Shown: in pieces, positions 7,368 through 15,664 of the stretch
Layout of the letters: each line of letters opens with the position of its first letter
Numbering within the stretch: the first letter of the stretch is position 1
Assembly (NCBI RefSeq): GCF_003937945.1
Contig: NZ_RSEC01000061.1
Coordinates: forward strand, 186,001-250,000
DNA: 64,000 nt
Direction: 5' to 3'
From: Amycolatopsis eburnea
GTDB taxonomy: Bacteria > Actinomycetota > Actinomycetes > Mycobacteriales > Pseudonocardiaceae
The notes under the pieces: generated by a model
Seen by the model: the letters and a program-made list of their open reading frames with translations, nothing else
What the model was told of the DNA's origin: nothing
Database searches by the model: none
Position numbers and translations under genes: made by a program

Positions 7368-9722
7368 GTGAGCCAGGAGCTCGACGCCGCGGTGCCCCCG
7401 AAACAGGGCGCCCAGCAGAACGGGCAGGCGGCGGCACAGCCCGCGTCGCCGAAGCCGAACGGCGCGGCGCCGAACCCGTCCGCGACCCGGCGGGTCCGGG
7501 CGCGCCTCGCCCGGCGGATCACCGCGCAGCGCGCCGCCCCGGTCAAGCAGGTCCTCGAGCCCCTCGCCGTCATCCACCGCGAGCTGCACCCCAACGCCGA
7601 CCTCGGGCTGCTCCAGCGCGCCTACGACGTCGCCGAGGAGCTGCACCGGAACCAGCGGCGCAAGTCCGGCGACCCCTACATCACCCACCCGCTCGCCGTC
7701 GCGACCATCCTCGCCGAGCTGGGCATGGACACCACGACCCTGGTCGCGGCGCTGCTGCACGACACGGTCGAGGACACCGGCTACGCCGTCGAGAGCCTGA
7801 AGGCCGACTTCGGCGAGAAGGTCGCGGAACTCGTCGACGGCGTCACGAAGCTGGACAAGGTCAAGCTCGGCACCTCCGCCGAGGCCGAGACCATCCGCAA
7901 GATGGTCATCGCGATGGCCAAAGACCCGCGCGTGCTGGTCATCAAGCTCGCCGACCGGCTGCACAACATGCGCACCATGCGCTTCCTGCCGCCGGAGAAG
8001 CAGGCCCGCAAGGCCCGCGAAACGCTCGAAGTGCTCGCCCCGCTGGCCCACCGCCTGGGCATGGCCACGGTCAAGTGGGAGCTGGAAGACCTCGCGTTCG
8101 CGATCCTGCAGCCCAAGAAGTACGACGAGATCGTGCGCCTGGTCGCCGACCGCGCGCCCTCCCGGGACATCTACCTGCGCTCGGTCATCACCGACCTGAC
8201 CAGCAACCTCGTCTCGTCGCGGATCACCGCGAAGGTCGAGGGGCGGCCGAAGCACTACTACTCGATCCACCAGAAGATGATCGTCCGCGGCCGCGACCTG
8301 GACGACATCCACGACCTGGTCGGCGTCCGGATCCTGGTCGAGGACGTCCGCGACTGCTACGCGGCGATGGGTGTCGTGCACGCGCTGTGGCAGCCGGTGC
8401 CCGGCCGGTTCAAGGACTACATCGCACAGCCGCGCTTCGGCGTCTACCAGTCGCTGCACACGACGGTGATCGGCCCGGACGGCAAGCCCCTCGAGGTGCA
8501 GATCCGCACCTACGAGATGCACCGCACCGCCGAATACGGCATCGCCGCGCACTGGCGGTACAAGGAAACCAAGGGCACGCACAACGGCAACGCGATGGAC
8601 GTCGACGAGATGGCGTGGATGCGCCAGCTCCTCGACTGGCAGCGCGAGGCGGCGGACCCGGGTGACTTCCTCGAGTCCCTGCGCTACGAGCTGGCCTCGC
8701 GCGAGATCTTCGTGTTCACGCCGAAGGGCGACGTGATCACGCTGCCGGTGGAGTCGACGCCGGTCGACTTCGCCTACGCCGTGCACACCGAGGTCGGGCA
8801 CCGCTGCATCGGCGCCCGCGTCAACGGCCGCCTGGTCGCGCTCGAGCGGAAGCTGGAGAACGGCGAAGTCGTCGAGATCTTCACGTCGAAGGCGGAGAAC
8901 GCGGGCCCCAGCAGGGACTGGCTGCAGTTCGCCGGTTCGCCCAAGGCGCGCGCGAAGATCCGGCAGTGGTTCGCCAAGGAACGCCGCGACGAGGCGATCG
9001 AAGGCGGCAAGGAAGCCATCACCAAGGAGATCCGCAAGGTCGGCCTGCCGATCCAGCGGCTGGTCTCCGCGGAGTCGATGGGCGCGGTCGCCACCGAGCT
9101 GCGGCACGCGGACATCTCGTCGCTGTACGCGGCGGTCGGCGAGGGCCACACCAGCGCGAAGCACGTCGTCCAGCGGCTGGTCGCGCTGATCGGCGGGGTC
9201 GACGCGGCGGAGGAGGAGCTCGCCGAGCGCGCCACGCCGTCCACGGTGACCCGCCGCCGCGGCTCCAACGACGTCGGCGTCGTGGTCAAGGGCGCCAGCG
9301 ACGTCTGGGCGAAGCTCGCGCGCTGCTGCACCCCGGTGCCGGGCGACGAGATCCTCGGGTTCGTGACCCGCGGCGGCGGCGTTTCGGTGCACCGCACGGA
9401 CTGCACGAACGCCGGTGACCTGCAGTCCCAGCCCGAGCGGCTGGTCGAGGTCGAGTGGGCGCCCTCGGCGTCGTCGGTGTTCCTGGTGGCCATCCAGGTC
9501 GAGGCGCTCGACCGGCACCGGCTGCTGTCGGACGTCACCAAGGTGCTGGCCGACGAGAAGGTCAACATCCTCTCGGCCTCGGTGACCACGTCCCGCGACC
9601 GGGTCGCGGTCAGCCGCTTCTCGTTCGAGATGGGCGACCCGAAGCACCTCGGCCACGTCCTCAAGGTGGTCCGCGGGGTGGAAGGCGTCTACGACGTCTA
9701 CCGCGTGACGTCGGCTTCCTAG
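7368..9722 (+). CDS. rel: Bifunctional (p)ppGpp synthetase/hydrolase Rel
   Basis: Rel makes and degrades the alarmone (p)ppGpp. The 784-residue protein, close to the 790 of M. tuberculosis Rel, has a Pro/Ala-rich N-terminus, an HD hydrolase domain with an intact HDTVEDT motif (residues about 120-130), the synthetase domain (DDIHDLVGVRILV, RFGVYQSLHTTVIG), a TGS domain (EIFVFTPKGDVITLP), a zinc-finger-like segment (ARCCTPVPGDEILGFVTRG) and a C-terminal ACT domain (LLSDVTKVLADEKVNILS). Both catalytic halves look functional. The GTG at 7368 follows AGGAGG by five bases; a frame extension to 7332 lacks a ribosome site. Its stop shares CTAG with the convergent amidohydrolase. Confidence 0.96.
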   Translation: MSQELDAAVPPKQGAQQNGQAAAQPASPKPNGAAPNPSATRRVRARLARRITAQRAAPVKQVLEPLAVIHRELHPNADLGLLQRAYDVAEELHRNQRRKSGDPYITHPLAVATILAELGMDTTTLVAALLHDTVEDTGYAVESLKADFGEKVAELVDGVTKLDKVKLGTSAEAETIRKMVIAMAKDPRVLVIKLADRLHNMRTMRFLPPEKQARKARETLEVLAPLAHRLGMATVKWELEDLAFAILQPKKYDEIVRLVADRAPSRDIYLRSVITDLTSNLVSSRITAKVEGRPKHYYSIHQKMIVRGRDLDDIHDLVGVRILVEDVRDCYAAMGVVHALWQPVPGRFKDYIAQPRFGVYQSLHTTVIGPDGKPLEVQIRTYEMHRTAEYGIAAHWRYKETKGTHNGNAMDVDEMAWMRQLLDWQREAADPGDFLESLRYELASREIFVFTPKGDVITLPVESTPVDFAYAVHTEVGHRCIGARVNGRLVALERKLENGEVVEIFTSKAENAGPSRDWLQFAGSPKARAKIRQWFAKERRDEAIEGGKEAITKEIRKVGLPIQRLVSAESMGAVATELRHADISSLYAAVGEGHTSAKHVVQRLVALIGGVDAAEEELAERATPSTVTRRRGSNDVGVVVKGASDVWAKLARCCTPVPGDEILGFVTRGGGVSVHRTDCTNAGDLQSQPERLVEVEWAPSASSVFLVAIQVEALDRHRLLSDVTKVLADEKVNILSASVTTSRDRVAVSRFSFEMGDPKHLGHVLKVVRGVEGVYDVYRVTSAS

Positions 9723-10984
9723 GGCACCCACGACCCGTCGACGGCGATCCCGGCGGCCGCGGCGATCCGGTCGCGCGATGCCCGCAGCCGGGCGCGCAGG
9801 GCCGGCAGGTCGACGCCGAGCAGCCGCCCGTCGCGCTTGACCGGTTCGCCGGCGACGAAGACGCTGTCGACGAGCCCCGGGTGACCGGCCGAGACGAGCG
9901 TGCCCGCCGGGTCGCCGACGGGGAAGACCGACAGGTCCTCGGCGTCGAGCAGGACCAGGTCGGCGTCCTTGCCGGCGGTCAGGCTGCCGGTCCGGGCACC
10001 GCGCCCGCAGGCCCGCGCGCCGTCCACGGTGGCGAACGCCAGGACGTCCCGCGGCGGGATGCCGCGCTCCACCGCGAACAGCGTGCGCATTGCCCCGAAC
10101 AGGTCGCCGCCGGCGGACGGGCAGTCGTCGATCGACAGCGACGGCCGCAGCCCGGCGGCCAGCGCCCGGCCGGCGACAACCGGCTCGAAGCCCATCTTCA
10201 GCTCGACGTCCGGGCTGATCGACACCGAAGCACCCGCGTCGGCGAGCATCGCCAGCTGGTCGTCGGACAGGCCGTTGCCGTGCACGATCGTCGTGCGGTC
10301 GTCGAGCAGGCCGCGCTCGGCCATCCCGGCGATCGGCCGGTCGCCGTGCCGCCAGCCACCAGTTCCGTGGACGTGCGTGCTCACCGGGAGCCCGAGTTCC
10401 CGCGCCAGCGCGACGTCCGCCGCGGTCTCGTCCATTGTGGACAGCACGGGTCCGTGCAGGCCCAGCGCCATGTCGTCGCCCGGCAGCAGGTTCCGCACGC
10501 GCCGGATCTCCGGCTCGATGTCCGGCCCGTCGGCGCCGTAGCAGAAGATCGCGTGGCCGGGTGCGTCGTGCAGGGCCTGGATCGCGGCGTCGGCGTTCTC
10601 CGGGGCGGTGGCGCAGTGGAACCAGTCGAGCATGGTCGTGACGCCGGAATCGAGCGCTTCCAGGCGGCCGAGCAGGGTGCCGAGGTAGACGTCTTCCGGC
10701 CGGTAGTGCGGCTTGAGCGTGCCGTGCACGGCGGTGCGGTACTGGTCGAACGTCCAGCCGGCGCCGACCCCGCGGAACGCCGTTTGCCAGGTGTGGCGGT
10801 GGGTGTCCACGAAGCCGGGCAGGACGATCTTGCCGGTGGCGTCGACGACTTCGGCGCCGCCGGCGTCGAGCGCGGGGGCGACGGCGGCGATGCGGCCGTC
10901 TTCGACGAGCACGTCGCCGCGCGGGAGCGTGCCCACGCCGGGATCCATGCTGAGCACCACGCCGCCCTGAACCAAGGTCTTCAT
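9719..10984 (-). CDS. Amidohydrolase family protein (AtzA/TrzN/SsnA-like deaminase)
   Basis: A 421-residue metal-dependent hydrolase. It has the composite domain of the family at both ends (KTLVQGGVVLSMDPG and ADLVLLDAEDLSV) around a TIM-barrel with the metal motif DTHRHTWQ (His-x-His), STHVHGTGGW, IVHGNGLSDDQ and the SIDDCPS aspartate region. Relatives deaminate or dechlorinate aromatic heterocycles such as guanine, S-adenosylhomocysteine or triazines; the substrate here is unknown. The gene is divergent from a MarR regulator with a perfect 8-bp inverted repeat between them, so it is probably the MarR target. Confidence 0.85.
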   Translation of the reverse strand: MKTLVQGGVVLSMDPGVGTLPRGDVLVEDGRIAAVAPALDAGGAEVVDATGKIVLPGFVDTHRHTWQTAFRGVGAGWTFDQYRTAVHGTLKPHYRPEDVYLGTLLGRLEALDSGVTTMLDWFHCATAPENADAAIQALHDAPGHAIFCYGADGPDIEPEIRRVRNLLPGDDMALGLHGPVLSTMDETAADVALARELGLPVSTHVHGTGGWRHGDRPIAGMAERGLLDDRTTIVHGNGLSDDQLAMLADAGASVSISPDVELKMGFEPVVAGRALAAGLRPSLSIDDCPSAGGDLFGAMRTLFAVERGIPPRDVLAFATVDGARACGRGARTGSLTAGKDADLVLLDAEDLSVFPVGDPAGTLVSAGHPGLVDSVFVAGEPVKRDGRLLGVDLPALRARLRASRDRIAAAAGIAVDGSWVP

Positions 10985-11000
10985 CGGTGTCCTTCCCCAA

Positions 11001-11018
11001 GAGTTGACGTGTCAACTC
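11001..11018. promoter_or_regulatory. Candidate MarR operator
   Basis: GAGTTGAC and GTCAACTC are exact inverted repeats separated by GT. The site lies midway in the 51-bp gap between the amidohydrolase start (10984) and the marR start (11036), 16-17 bp from each, the usual place for an operator repressing both divergent genes. Confidence 0.7.
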
Positions 11019-11035
11019 TAGCGTAGACTGACGGC

Positions 11036-11473
11036 ATGGCGGAGCTGAGCACCGAGGACTGGGCGTTCTGGGACACCTGGATGCGCGCCCAGCGCCTGCT
11101 CGTCCGCGAACTCGACCGGGGGCTGCAACGCGACTGCGGCATCTCGAAGGCCGAGTTCAGCGTGCTGATGACGCTGAGCGCGCCGATGCGCGTCGGCGAG
11201 CTGGCCGACGCGCTCGACTGGGAGAAGAGCCGCGTCTCGCACCTGCTCACGCGGATGGAGAACCGCGGCCTGGTGGCGCGGGCCGAGGACGGCGCGACCG
11301 GCCGCCGCACCGGCGTCGAGCTGACCGCCGAAGGCCGCCGGACGGCGGAGCGCGCCACCCGCGCCCACGGCGGCAACGTCCGCAGGCTCGTCCTCGACCG
11401 GCTCACCCCCGGGCAGGCCGCGGCCATCCGGGAGTGGAGCGAGCAGCTGATCGAGCGCACCGGGTCCGGCTAG
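11036..11473 (+). CDS. MarR family transcriptional regulator
   Basis: The 145-residue protein has the MarR winged-helix arrangement: a dimerisation helix (WMRAQRLLVRELDRGLQRD), the helix-turn-helix (MRVGELADALDWEKSRVSHLLTRMENRGLV) and the beta-wing (DGATGRRTGVELTAEG). It is divergent from the amidohydrolase and has a palindrome 17 bp upstream of its ATG, suggesting autoregulation and control of that enzyme by its substrate. It ends in a CTAG stop overlap with the convergent DUF1304 gene. Confidence 0.9.
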   Translation: MAELSTEDWAFWDTWMRAQRLLVRELDRGLQRDCGISKAEFSVLMTLSAPMRVGELADALDWEKSRVSHLLTRMENRGLVARAEDGATGRRTGVELTAEGRRTAERATRAHGGNVRRLVLDRLTPGQAAAIREWSEQLIERTGSG

Positions 11474-11871
11474 AACAGCGCCGCGACCAGCGCGCCCAGC
11501 GGCGGGAGCGCCTGGGCGAGCGCGCCGCCCCGGCCGGCGCCGCGGGGACGGCTGAGGGCGAGCACGTCGGACACGCCGAGCGCGATCCCGGCCAGGAGCA
11601 TGAACGCGCAGCAGTAGAGCACCAGGGCACGGCCCGCGACGGCGTCGCCCGTGTGCAGCAGGACCAGCCCGGTCACCGGGCCCGCGGCGAGGAACAGGTT
11701 GTAGAAGCCGACGTTGAACGACCACAACCGGGTCGCGGGCAGGTTCGCCGAGGGGATCCGGAAGATGCCCTCGTGCACGCCCCGGCGTTCGAACAGCAGC
11801 ACTTCCCAGGTGAACGCCAGCAGGTGCACCAGCACGGCGACGCCCGCGAAGACCTGCGCCACGGCGTTCAC
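11470..11871 (-). CDS. DUF1304 family membrane protein
   Basis: A 133-residue integral membrane protein with four predicted helices (AQVFAGVAVLVHLLAFTWEVLLF, LWSFNVGFYNLFLAAGPVTGLVLL, ALVLYCCAFMLLAGIALGV and the C-terminal PPLGALVAALF). The motif FNVGFYNLFLA is characteristic of DUF1304. No biochemical function is known for the family. The GTG start overlaps the stop of the upstream cupin gene by GTGA, so the two are co-transcribed. Confidence 0.85.
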   Translation of the reverse strand: MNAVAQVFAGVAVLVHLLAFTWEVLLFERRGVHEGIFRIPSANLPATRLWSFNVGFYNLFLAAGPVTGLVLLHTGDAVAGRALVLYCCAFMLLAGIALGVSDVLALSRPRGAGRGGALAQALPPLGALVAALF

Positions 11872-12281
11872 GACGCGAACTCGATCTGGTGCCGCGCGGC
11901 GATTTCGGGGGCCTGCTCAGGGCCGGCCCGGTCGACGTCGCGGAAGAAGCGGCCCATGCCGCCGGTCAGGCTGACCGCCAGGAACTGCGCCGAGGGCGTG
12001 TGCACGGTGAACGTGTTGACCGCGCCCGCCGGGACGCTGATCGACGCGCCGGGGCCGAGGTCGTGCAGTTCGCCGTCGACGTAGACGGTGATCCGCCCGT
12101 GCAGCACGTAGAAGGCCTTCGCCCAGGGGTCGGCGTGCGGCGGGACGGACGGCCCGCGCGGGGCGTCGACTTCGAACACCTCGAAGGCGTCCCCGGTGTG
12201 CTCCGCGCCGATCTTGACGGTGATCCGCGCGTCGCCGGTGTCGAGTTCCGGGCCGGCGCCCGGTGCGCTGAAGTGGGTCAT
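11868..12281 (-). CDS. Cupin domain protein
   Basis: A 137-residue single cupin. The first cupin motif is partly visible as PPHADPWAKAFYVLHGRITV, and the second as VPAGAVNTFTVHTPSAQFLAVS. The C-terminal FRDVDRAGPEQAPEIA segment resembles small cupins of the quercetinase-like group. Metal ligands are incomplete in the first motif, so enzymatic activity is uncertain. The start at 12281 was chosen because an upstream frame extension would run through the inverted repeat and into the divergent regulator. It is the first gene of an operon with DUF1304. Confidence 0.8.
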   Translation of the reverse strand: MTHFSAPGAGPELDTGDARITVKIGAEHTGDAFEVFEVDAPRGPSVPPHADPWAKAFYVLHGRITVYVDGELHDLGPGASISVPAGAVNTFTVHTPSAQFLAVSLTGGMGRFFRDVDRAGPEQAPEIAARHQIEFAS

Positions 12282-12310
12282 GCCGCCGACGCTAGGAACC
12301 GGGGGAGCGG

Positions 12311-12340
12311 CGCGGTATCCCCGGATTCCGGGATACCGCG
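12311..12340. promoter_or_regulatory. 11-bp perfect inverted repeat, candidate operator
   Basis: CGCGGTATCCC (12311-12321) and GGGATACCGCG (12330-12340) are exact reverse complements with an 8-bp spacer; a nested palindrome CCCGGA-T-TCCGGG (12320-12332) shares the centre. It lies in the 88-bp gap between the divergent cupin and LuxR-type genes, 30 bp from each start. Confidence 0.65.
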
Positions 12341-12369
12341 GGGCCGCGCGGTGCGCGCATACTGCGTCC

Positions 12370-13392
12370 ATGTGGGAGGGCCGGGCGCAGGGTGTGCGGC
12401 GGGAGGTCGCCGCGCTCGCGACGGCGGGCCTCGGCGTCGCCGAGCTGCACGCCGCCGCCATCGAGCTGGTCGACCGCGTGGTCCCCGCGGAGCTCGCGTG
12501 CTGGGCGTCGCTCGACCCGGACACCGCGGTGATCAGCTCGATGACCAGCGGCCGGGCCCGCATCCCCGGCGAGTACGAGCCGCTGCTGGCGACCTACGAG
12601 TACGACGGACGGCAGCCCCACACCTTCGCCGAGCTGGCCCGGCGGCCGGTGCCGGTGGCGCGGCTGTCGGACCTGCCGCGCCGCGACGCCGAGCGCAGCG
12701 GGCGGCTCGCCGAGGTGTGGCGGCCGCTGGGGCTGGGCCACGAGCTGCGCGCGGTGTTCCGCGTCGACGGCACGTGCTGGGCCGCGGCGGGCCTGGTCCG
12801 GTGCGGGGAGTTCAGCGACCGCGAGGTCGAGTTCCTGACGTCGGTCGCCCCGGCACTGGCCGCGGCGACGCGGGTGGCGGCGCGCACGCGCGGCGCGGGG
12901 GAGCCCGCGGAACCGGCGATCGTGGTCGTCGGCCCGGACGGCAGGCAGCGCGCCGCCACCGCGGCGGCCGAGCGCTGGCGGTCCGAAGTGGACGAAATCG
13001 CGCCCGGCCGGTTCGCGGTGCTGGTGCGCGCCGTGGTGGTCGGCGCCCGCGCCGCGGCGACGGGGACGTTCCGCGCGCGGGTCCGAGACGCCCACGGCGG
13101 CTGGATCCTGCTGCACGCCGGCCGGCTGGTGGCCGGGGACGACGGCGGCGAGACGGTGGTGACCGTCGGCCGCGCTTCGGGCGCCGAGCTGCTGAGCGTG
13201 CTGTTCGCGGCCTACGGCCTGACCGCCCGCGAGCGCGACGTGTGCCGCGAGGTGCTCGCCGGTCTGTCCACAGTGGACATCGCGGAGCGGCTGGCCATCT
13301 CGGCCCACACGGTGCAGGACCACCTGAAGTCGGTGTTCGGCAAGACCGGCGTCCGCAGCCGCGGGGAACTGACCGCGAAGTTGTTGTCGTGA
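12370..13392 (+). CDS. LuxR family transcriptional regulator
   Basis: A 340-residue regulator with a GAF-like N-terminal half and a C-terminal LuxR helix-turn-helix: LTARERDVCREVLAGLSTVDIAERLAIS, AHTVQDHLKSVFGKTGVRSR. There is no receiver domain, so it is not a classical two-component regulator; the N-terminal domain presumably senses a small molecule. The start ATG at 12370 is after the inverted repeat shared with the divergent cupin operon, which makes that operon the likely target. An in-frame extension to 12196 is antisense to the cupin gene and was discarded. Confidence 0.85.
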   Translation: MWEGRAQGVRREVAALATAGLGVAELHAAAIELVDRVVPAELACWASLDPDTAVISSMTSGRARIPGEYEPLLATYEYDGRQPHTFAELARRPVPVARLSDLPRRDAERSGRLAEVWRPLGLGHELRAVFRVDGTCWAAAGLVRCGEFSDREVEFLTSVAPALAAATRVAARTRGAGEPAEPAIVVVGPDGRQRAATAAAERWRSEVDEIAPGRFAVLVRAVVVGARAAATGTFRARVRDAHGGWILLHAGRLVAGDDGGETVVTVGRASGAELLSVLFAAYGLTARERDVCREVLAGLSTVDIAERLAISAHTVQDHLKSVFGKTGVRSRGELTAKLLS

Positions 13393-13534
13393 CGTGTCCG
13401 GGAATTGTCCTTCGACGATTCCCGGAACCGGGGGACGAGGGTGTAAATACCGTCCCCGGAATCGGCGGGCGCATGCTACGGTCTGCAAATTGCAGGTGGG
13501 CCGGAAATGCGCGGGTTGCGCCGGAGGGAGCAGC

Positions 13535-15193
13535 ATGTCCGACGACACCACGCGGTACTTGTGCGCAGCGTCCTACCTCGACCCCGGTTACAGCACCCGG
13601 GCGATCAAGGAATTCCTCGTCGAGCCCACCCGGCCGGTCCCGGCGTCGCCGGGGATCGACGCGGGCCGCGTGCTCACCGAGGCGGTGCGGGCGAGGGCGC
13701 GCCGGAAGAACTACGACGCGATCCTGGTGCTGCTGATGGCCGTCGTCGTCTCGCTGTCGTGGGACAACGTGCTGCTGTACGCCTGGATCGTGCTCTCGGT
13801 CCTGCTCGTGGCGGCGCGGGCGGGCAAGACCGCCTACGCGACGCAGCGCACCTTCAACCCGAAGACACTCGTCGTGATCGGCCTTTCCATCGTGGCAGTC
13901 TGGCTGCTGCTGACCTACGCGGACGTGCTCTTCGACGACGACCGCAGCCGGTACGCCGCGCAGTACGAGGACTACTACGACGAAACCTCGGGTGGCGACA
14001 CGGCCCGGCTCGTCGTCGGCATCGTGCTCGCCGTGGTGGTGCTCGTGGTGGTGACGATCGAGCGGTGGTCGCTGTGGAACCTGCTGACGAGCCGCTTCCG
14101 GCGCCTCGCCCCGCCGTCGCCCGACACCGGCAGCCTCACCGGCGCGTTCACCGAAGACTTCCGCGAGCAGCTCGGCCGGTTCCGGCGGGACGACGAATTC
14201 GCGGGTGCCCCCGGCGCGCCGCTGGTGGTGTACCGCGGCTACAACCCCTTCGTGGGCGCCGGGTTCCGGCGCGCGGCCTGGTCCATGGCGATCCCGCTGG
14301 AGCGCGTCGAAGACGCCCCGGACCCCCGGCCGGAGCTGACCACCGAAGCGCTGTACGACGGGATCCGCACGGCGATCGGGAACCTGCGAAACTCCAGCGC
14401 GTTGTCCCCGGACCGCCGGCTGGCCGCGCTCACCGTGACCGAGGCCGTGTTCACCCCGGCCGCCGAGCTCATCGACCACCTGGCGGAACCGGAAGCGGCG
14501 GCCTACCTGCCGGACATCGAGCATCCACCGCACACGCGGCTGACCGAGGCGCACGTCGGGCAGCTCCGGACCGAGCCGAAGGAATGGGCGCGCTACTACC
14601 TCTGCTTCCAGGTCGAGACCTGGGACCGGGAGCTCGTGCTGACGACGTTCCTGCACGTCGCCGTGGACGACACGACGCTGTACGTCGAGTGGACGCCGTT
14701 CATGCTGCCGCCGGTCAAGGCGGAGTACCGCGCGGTGGACAAGATGCGGCCGGACTCGCTGCGCCCGTTCGGCCAAGGACTGCTGGCGTGGCTGGAGATG
14801 CCGGCGAGCCTGCCGGTCCGGATCGCGAACCTCGCGTCGTGGATCCGCCGCCCCGGCCGCGAGCCCGGGGTTCTCGACCCGGACCGCTACGGCACCGCGA
14901 AAACGCTGCGGGAGCTGGGATCGGTCAACCTGTTCACGGACTACTTCCAGCTCGTCGACATCGAACGCTACGAAAAGATCATCGAAAGCCGCCTCCTGCC
15001 GGCGATCGGCAAGCTCCTCGGCGACGCCGGGTTCTCGACGGCCAAGTTCGACGAGCAGGCGGCGGTCGTGATCAACAACGACATCACCATCGAGGGCGAC
15101 AACCGCGCCCCGATCACCCAGACCGGGGTGCGCGGCGACCGGCGCCGCCGCCCGCCCGGCAAGCCCGAGGAAGCGACCAGGACGGAGGCCTGA
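13535..15193 (+). CDS. Four-helix membrane protein with C-terminal GDN...ITQTG motif
   Basis: Not a family I can name. The 552-residue product has an N-terminal cytosolic segment, two membrane helices (about residues 65-105), a third (TLVVIGLSIVAVWLLLTYA), a charged loop rich in Asp/Tyr and a fourth (ARLVVGIVLAVVVLVVVTI), then a cytosolic domain of about 340 residues. The extreme C-terminus reads NNDITIEGDNRAPITQTGV, almost the same as the N-terminus of the next protein. GGAGGGAG precedes the ATG. The stop overlaps the next start (TGATG), so the two genes are translationally coupled. Nothing shows an enzyme active site. Confidence 0.8.
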   Translation: MSDDTTRYLCAASYLDPGYSTRAIKEFLVEPTRPVPASPGIDAGRVLTEAVRARARRKNYDAILVLLMAVVVSLSWDNVLLYAWIVLSVLLVAARAGKTAYATQRTFNPKTLVVIGLSIVAVWLLLTYADVLFDDDRSRYAAQYEDYYDETSGGDTARLVVGIVLAVVVLVVVTIERWSLWNLLTSRFRRLAPPSPDTGSLTGAFTEDFREQLGRFRRDDEFAGAPGAPLVVYRGYNPFVGAGFRRAAWSMAIPLERVEDAPDPRPELTTEALYDGIRTAIGNLRNSSALSPDRRLAALTVTEAVFTPAAELIDHLAEPEAAAYLPDIEHPPHTRLTEAHVGQLRTEPKEWARYYLCFQVETWDRELVLTTFLHVAVDDTTLYVEWTPFMLPPVKAEYRAVDKMRPDSLRPFGQGLLAWLEMPASLPVRIANLASWIRRPGREPGVLDPDRYGTAKTLRELGSVNLFTDYFQLVDIERYEKIIESRLLPAIGKLLGDAGFSTAKFDEQAAVVINNDITIEGDNRAPITQTGVRGDRRRRPPGKPEEATRTEA

Positions 15194-15531
15194 TGGGACA
15201 CCGGATTTCGAACAAGGTCAGCATCGGCGGCGACAACTCGGGCGACATCACCCAGACCGGCGTCGACGGCGGCGGGGGAGAGGCCGCGGTCTCGTCGCTG
15301 CTGGAGCTCGTCGAGCGCCTGACGGCCGAGGTGCGCGGCAAGGAGCTGGCGAAGCAGGAGGTGCTGGAGGACACGCTGACCGACCTGACGGCCGACCTCC
15401 GCGCCGGCGACGCCGAGCCCGCGGTGGTGCGCAGCCGGTGGGAGAAGGTGAAGGGCCTGCTGGGCGGGCTGGCGCAGGTCTCGGAGCTGGTGGCGAAGAT
15501 TTCCGACCAGGTGCAGAAGATCTTCACCTGA
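15193..15531 (+). CDS. Small helical protein with N-terminal GDN...ITQTG motif
   Basis: A 112-residue protein starting with NKVSIGGDNSGDITQTGV (residues 7-24), followed by a glycine linker and an all-helical domain (LLELVERLTAEVRGKELAKQ ... LGGLAQVSELVAKISDQVQKIF). The architecture, a short polar beta-type motif and then an amphipathic helical bundle, is similar to small actinobacterial proteins found beside NLR or effector genes (DUF5955-like); that assignment is from memory and tentative. It is coupled to the upstream membrane protein, which carries the matching motif at its C-terminus, so a physical interaction through this motif is a reasonable inference. Confidence 0.8.
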   Translation: MGHRISNKVSIGGDNSGDITQTGVDGGGGEAAVSSLLELVERLTAEVRGKELAKQEVLEDTLTDLTADLRAGDAEPAVVRSRWEKVKGLLGGLAQVSELVAKISDQVQKIFT

Positions 15532-15567
15532 GTCCTTTCCGGACGCTTCGGCCCCGGCCCGGCTCAT

Positions 15568-15652
15568 GCGCCCCAATGTGGCGTTCGGTGCGTCCAGCGC
15601 ACCCAATGTGGCGTTCGGTGCGTCTGACGCAACCAACGCCACATTGGGGCGC
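15568..15652. repeat. CCAATGTGGCGTT direct and inverted repeat cluster
   Basis: Two direct copies of a 23-bp unit starting CCCAATGTGGCGTTCGGTGC lie at 15572-15594 and 15602-15624. A third, inverted copy at 15635-15652 (AACGCCACATTGGGGCGC) is the exact reverse complement of 15568-15585. The 18-bp arms can form a large stem between the convergent genes ending at 15531 and 15665, so the cluster may act as a bidirectional terminator. It looks like a dispersed repeat family of this lineage rather than coding sequence. Confidence 0.75.
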
Positions 15653-15664
15653 TCGGGGCAGGTG

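Noticed and set aside
7242..11015. Long minus-strand open frame opposite rel that runs into the amidohydrolase region
   Set aside because: No motif, and it contradicts both the Rel reading frame and the amidohydrolase frame; antisense shadow.
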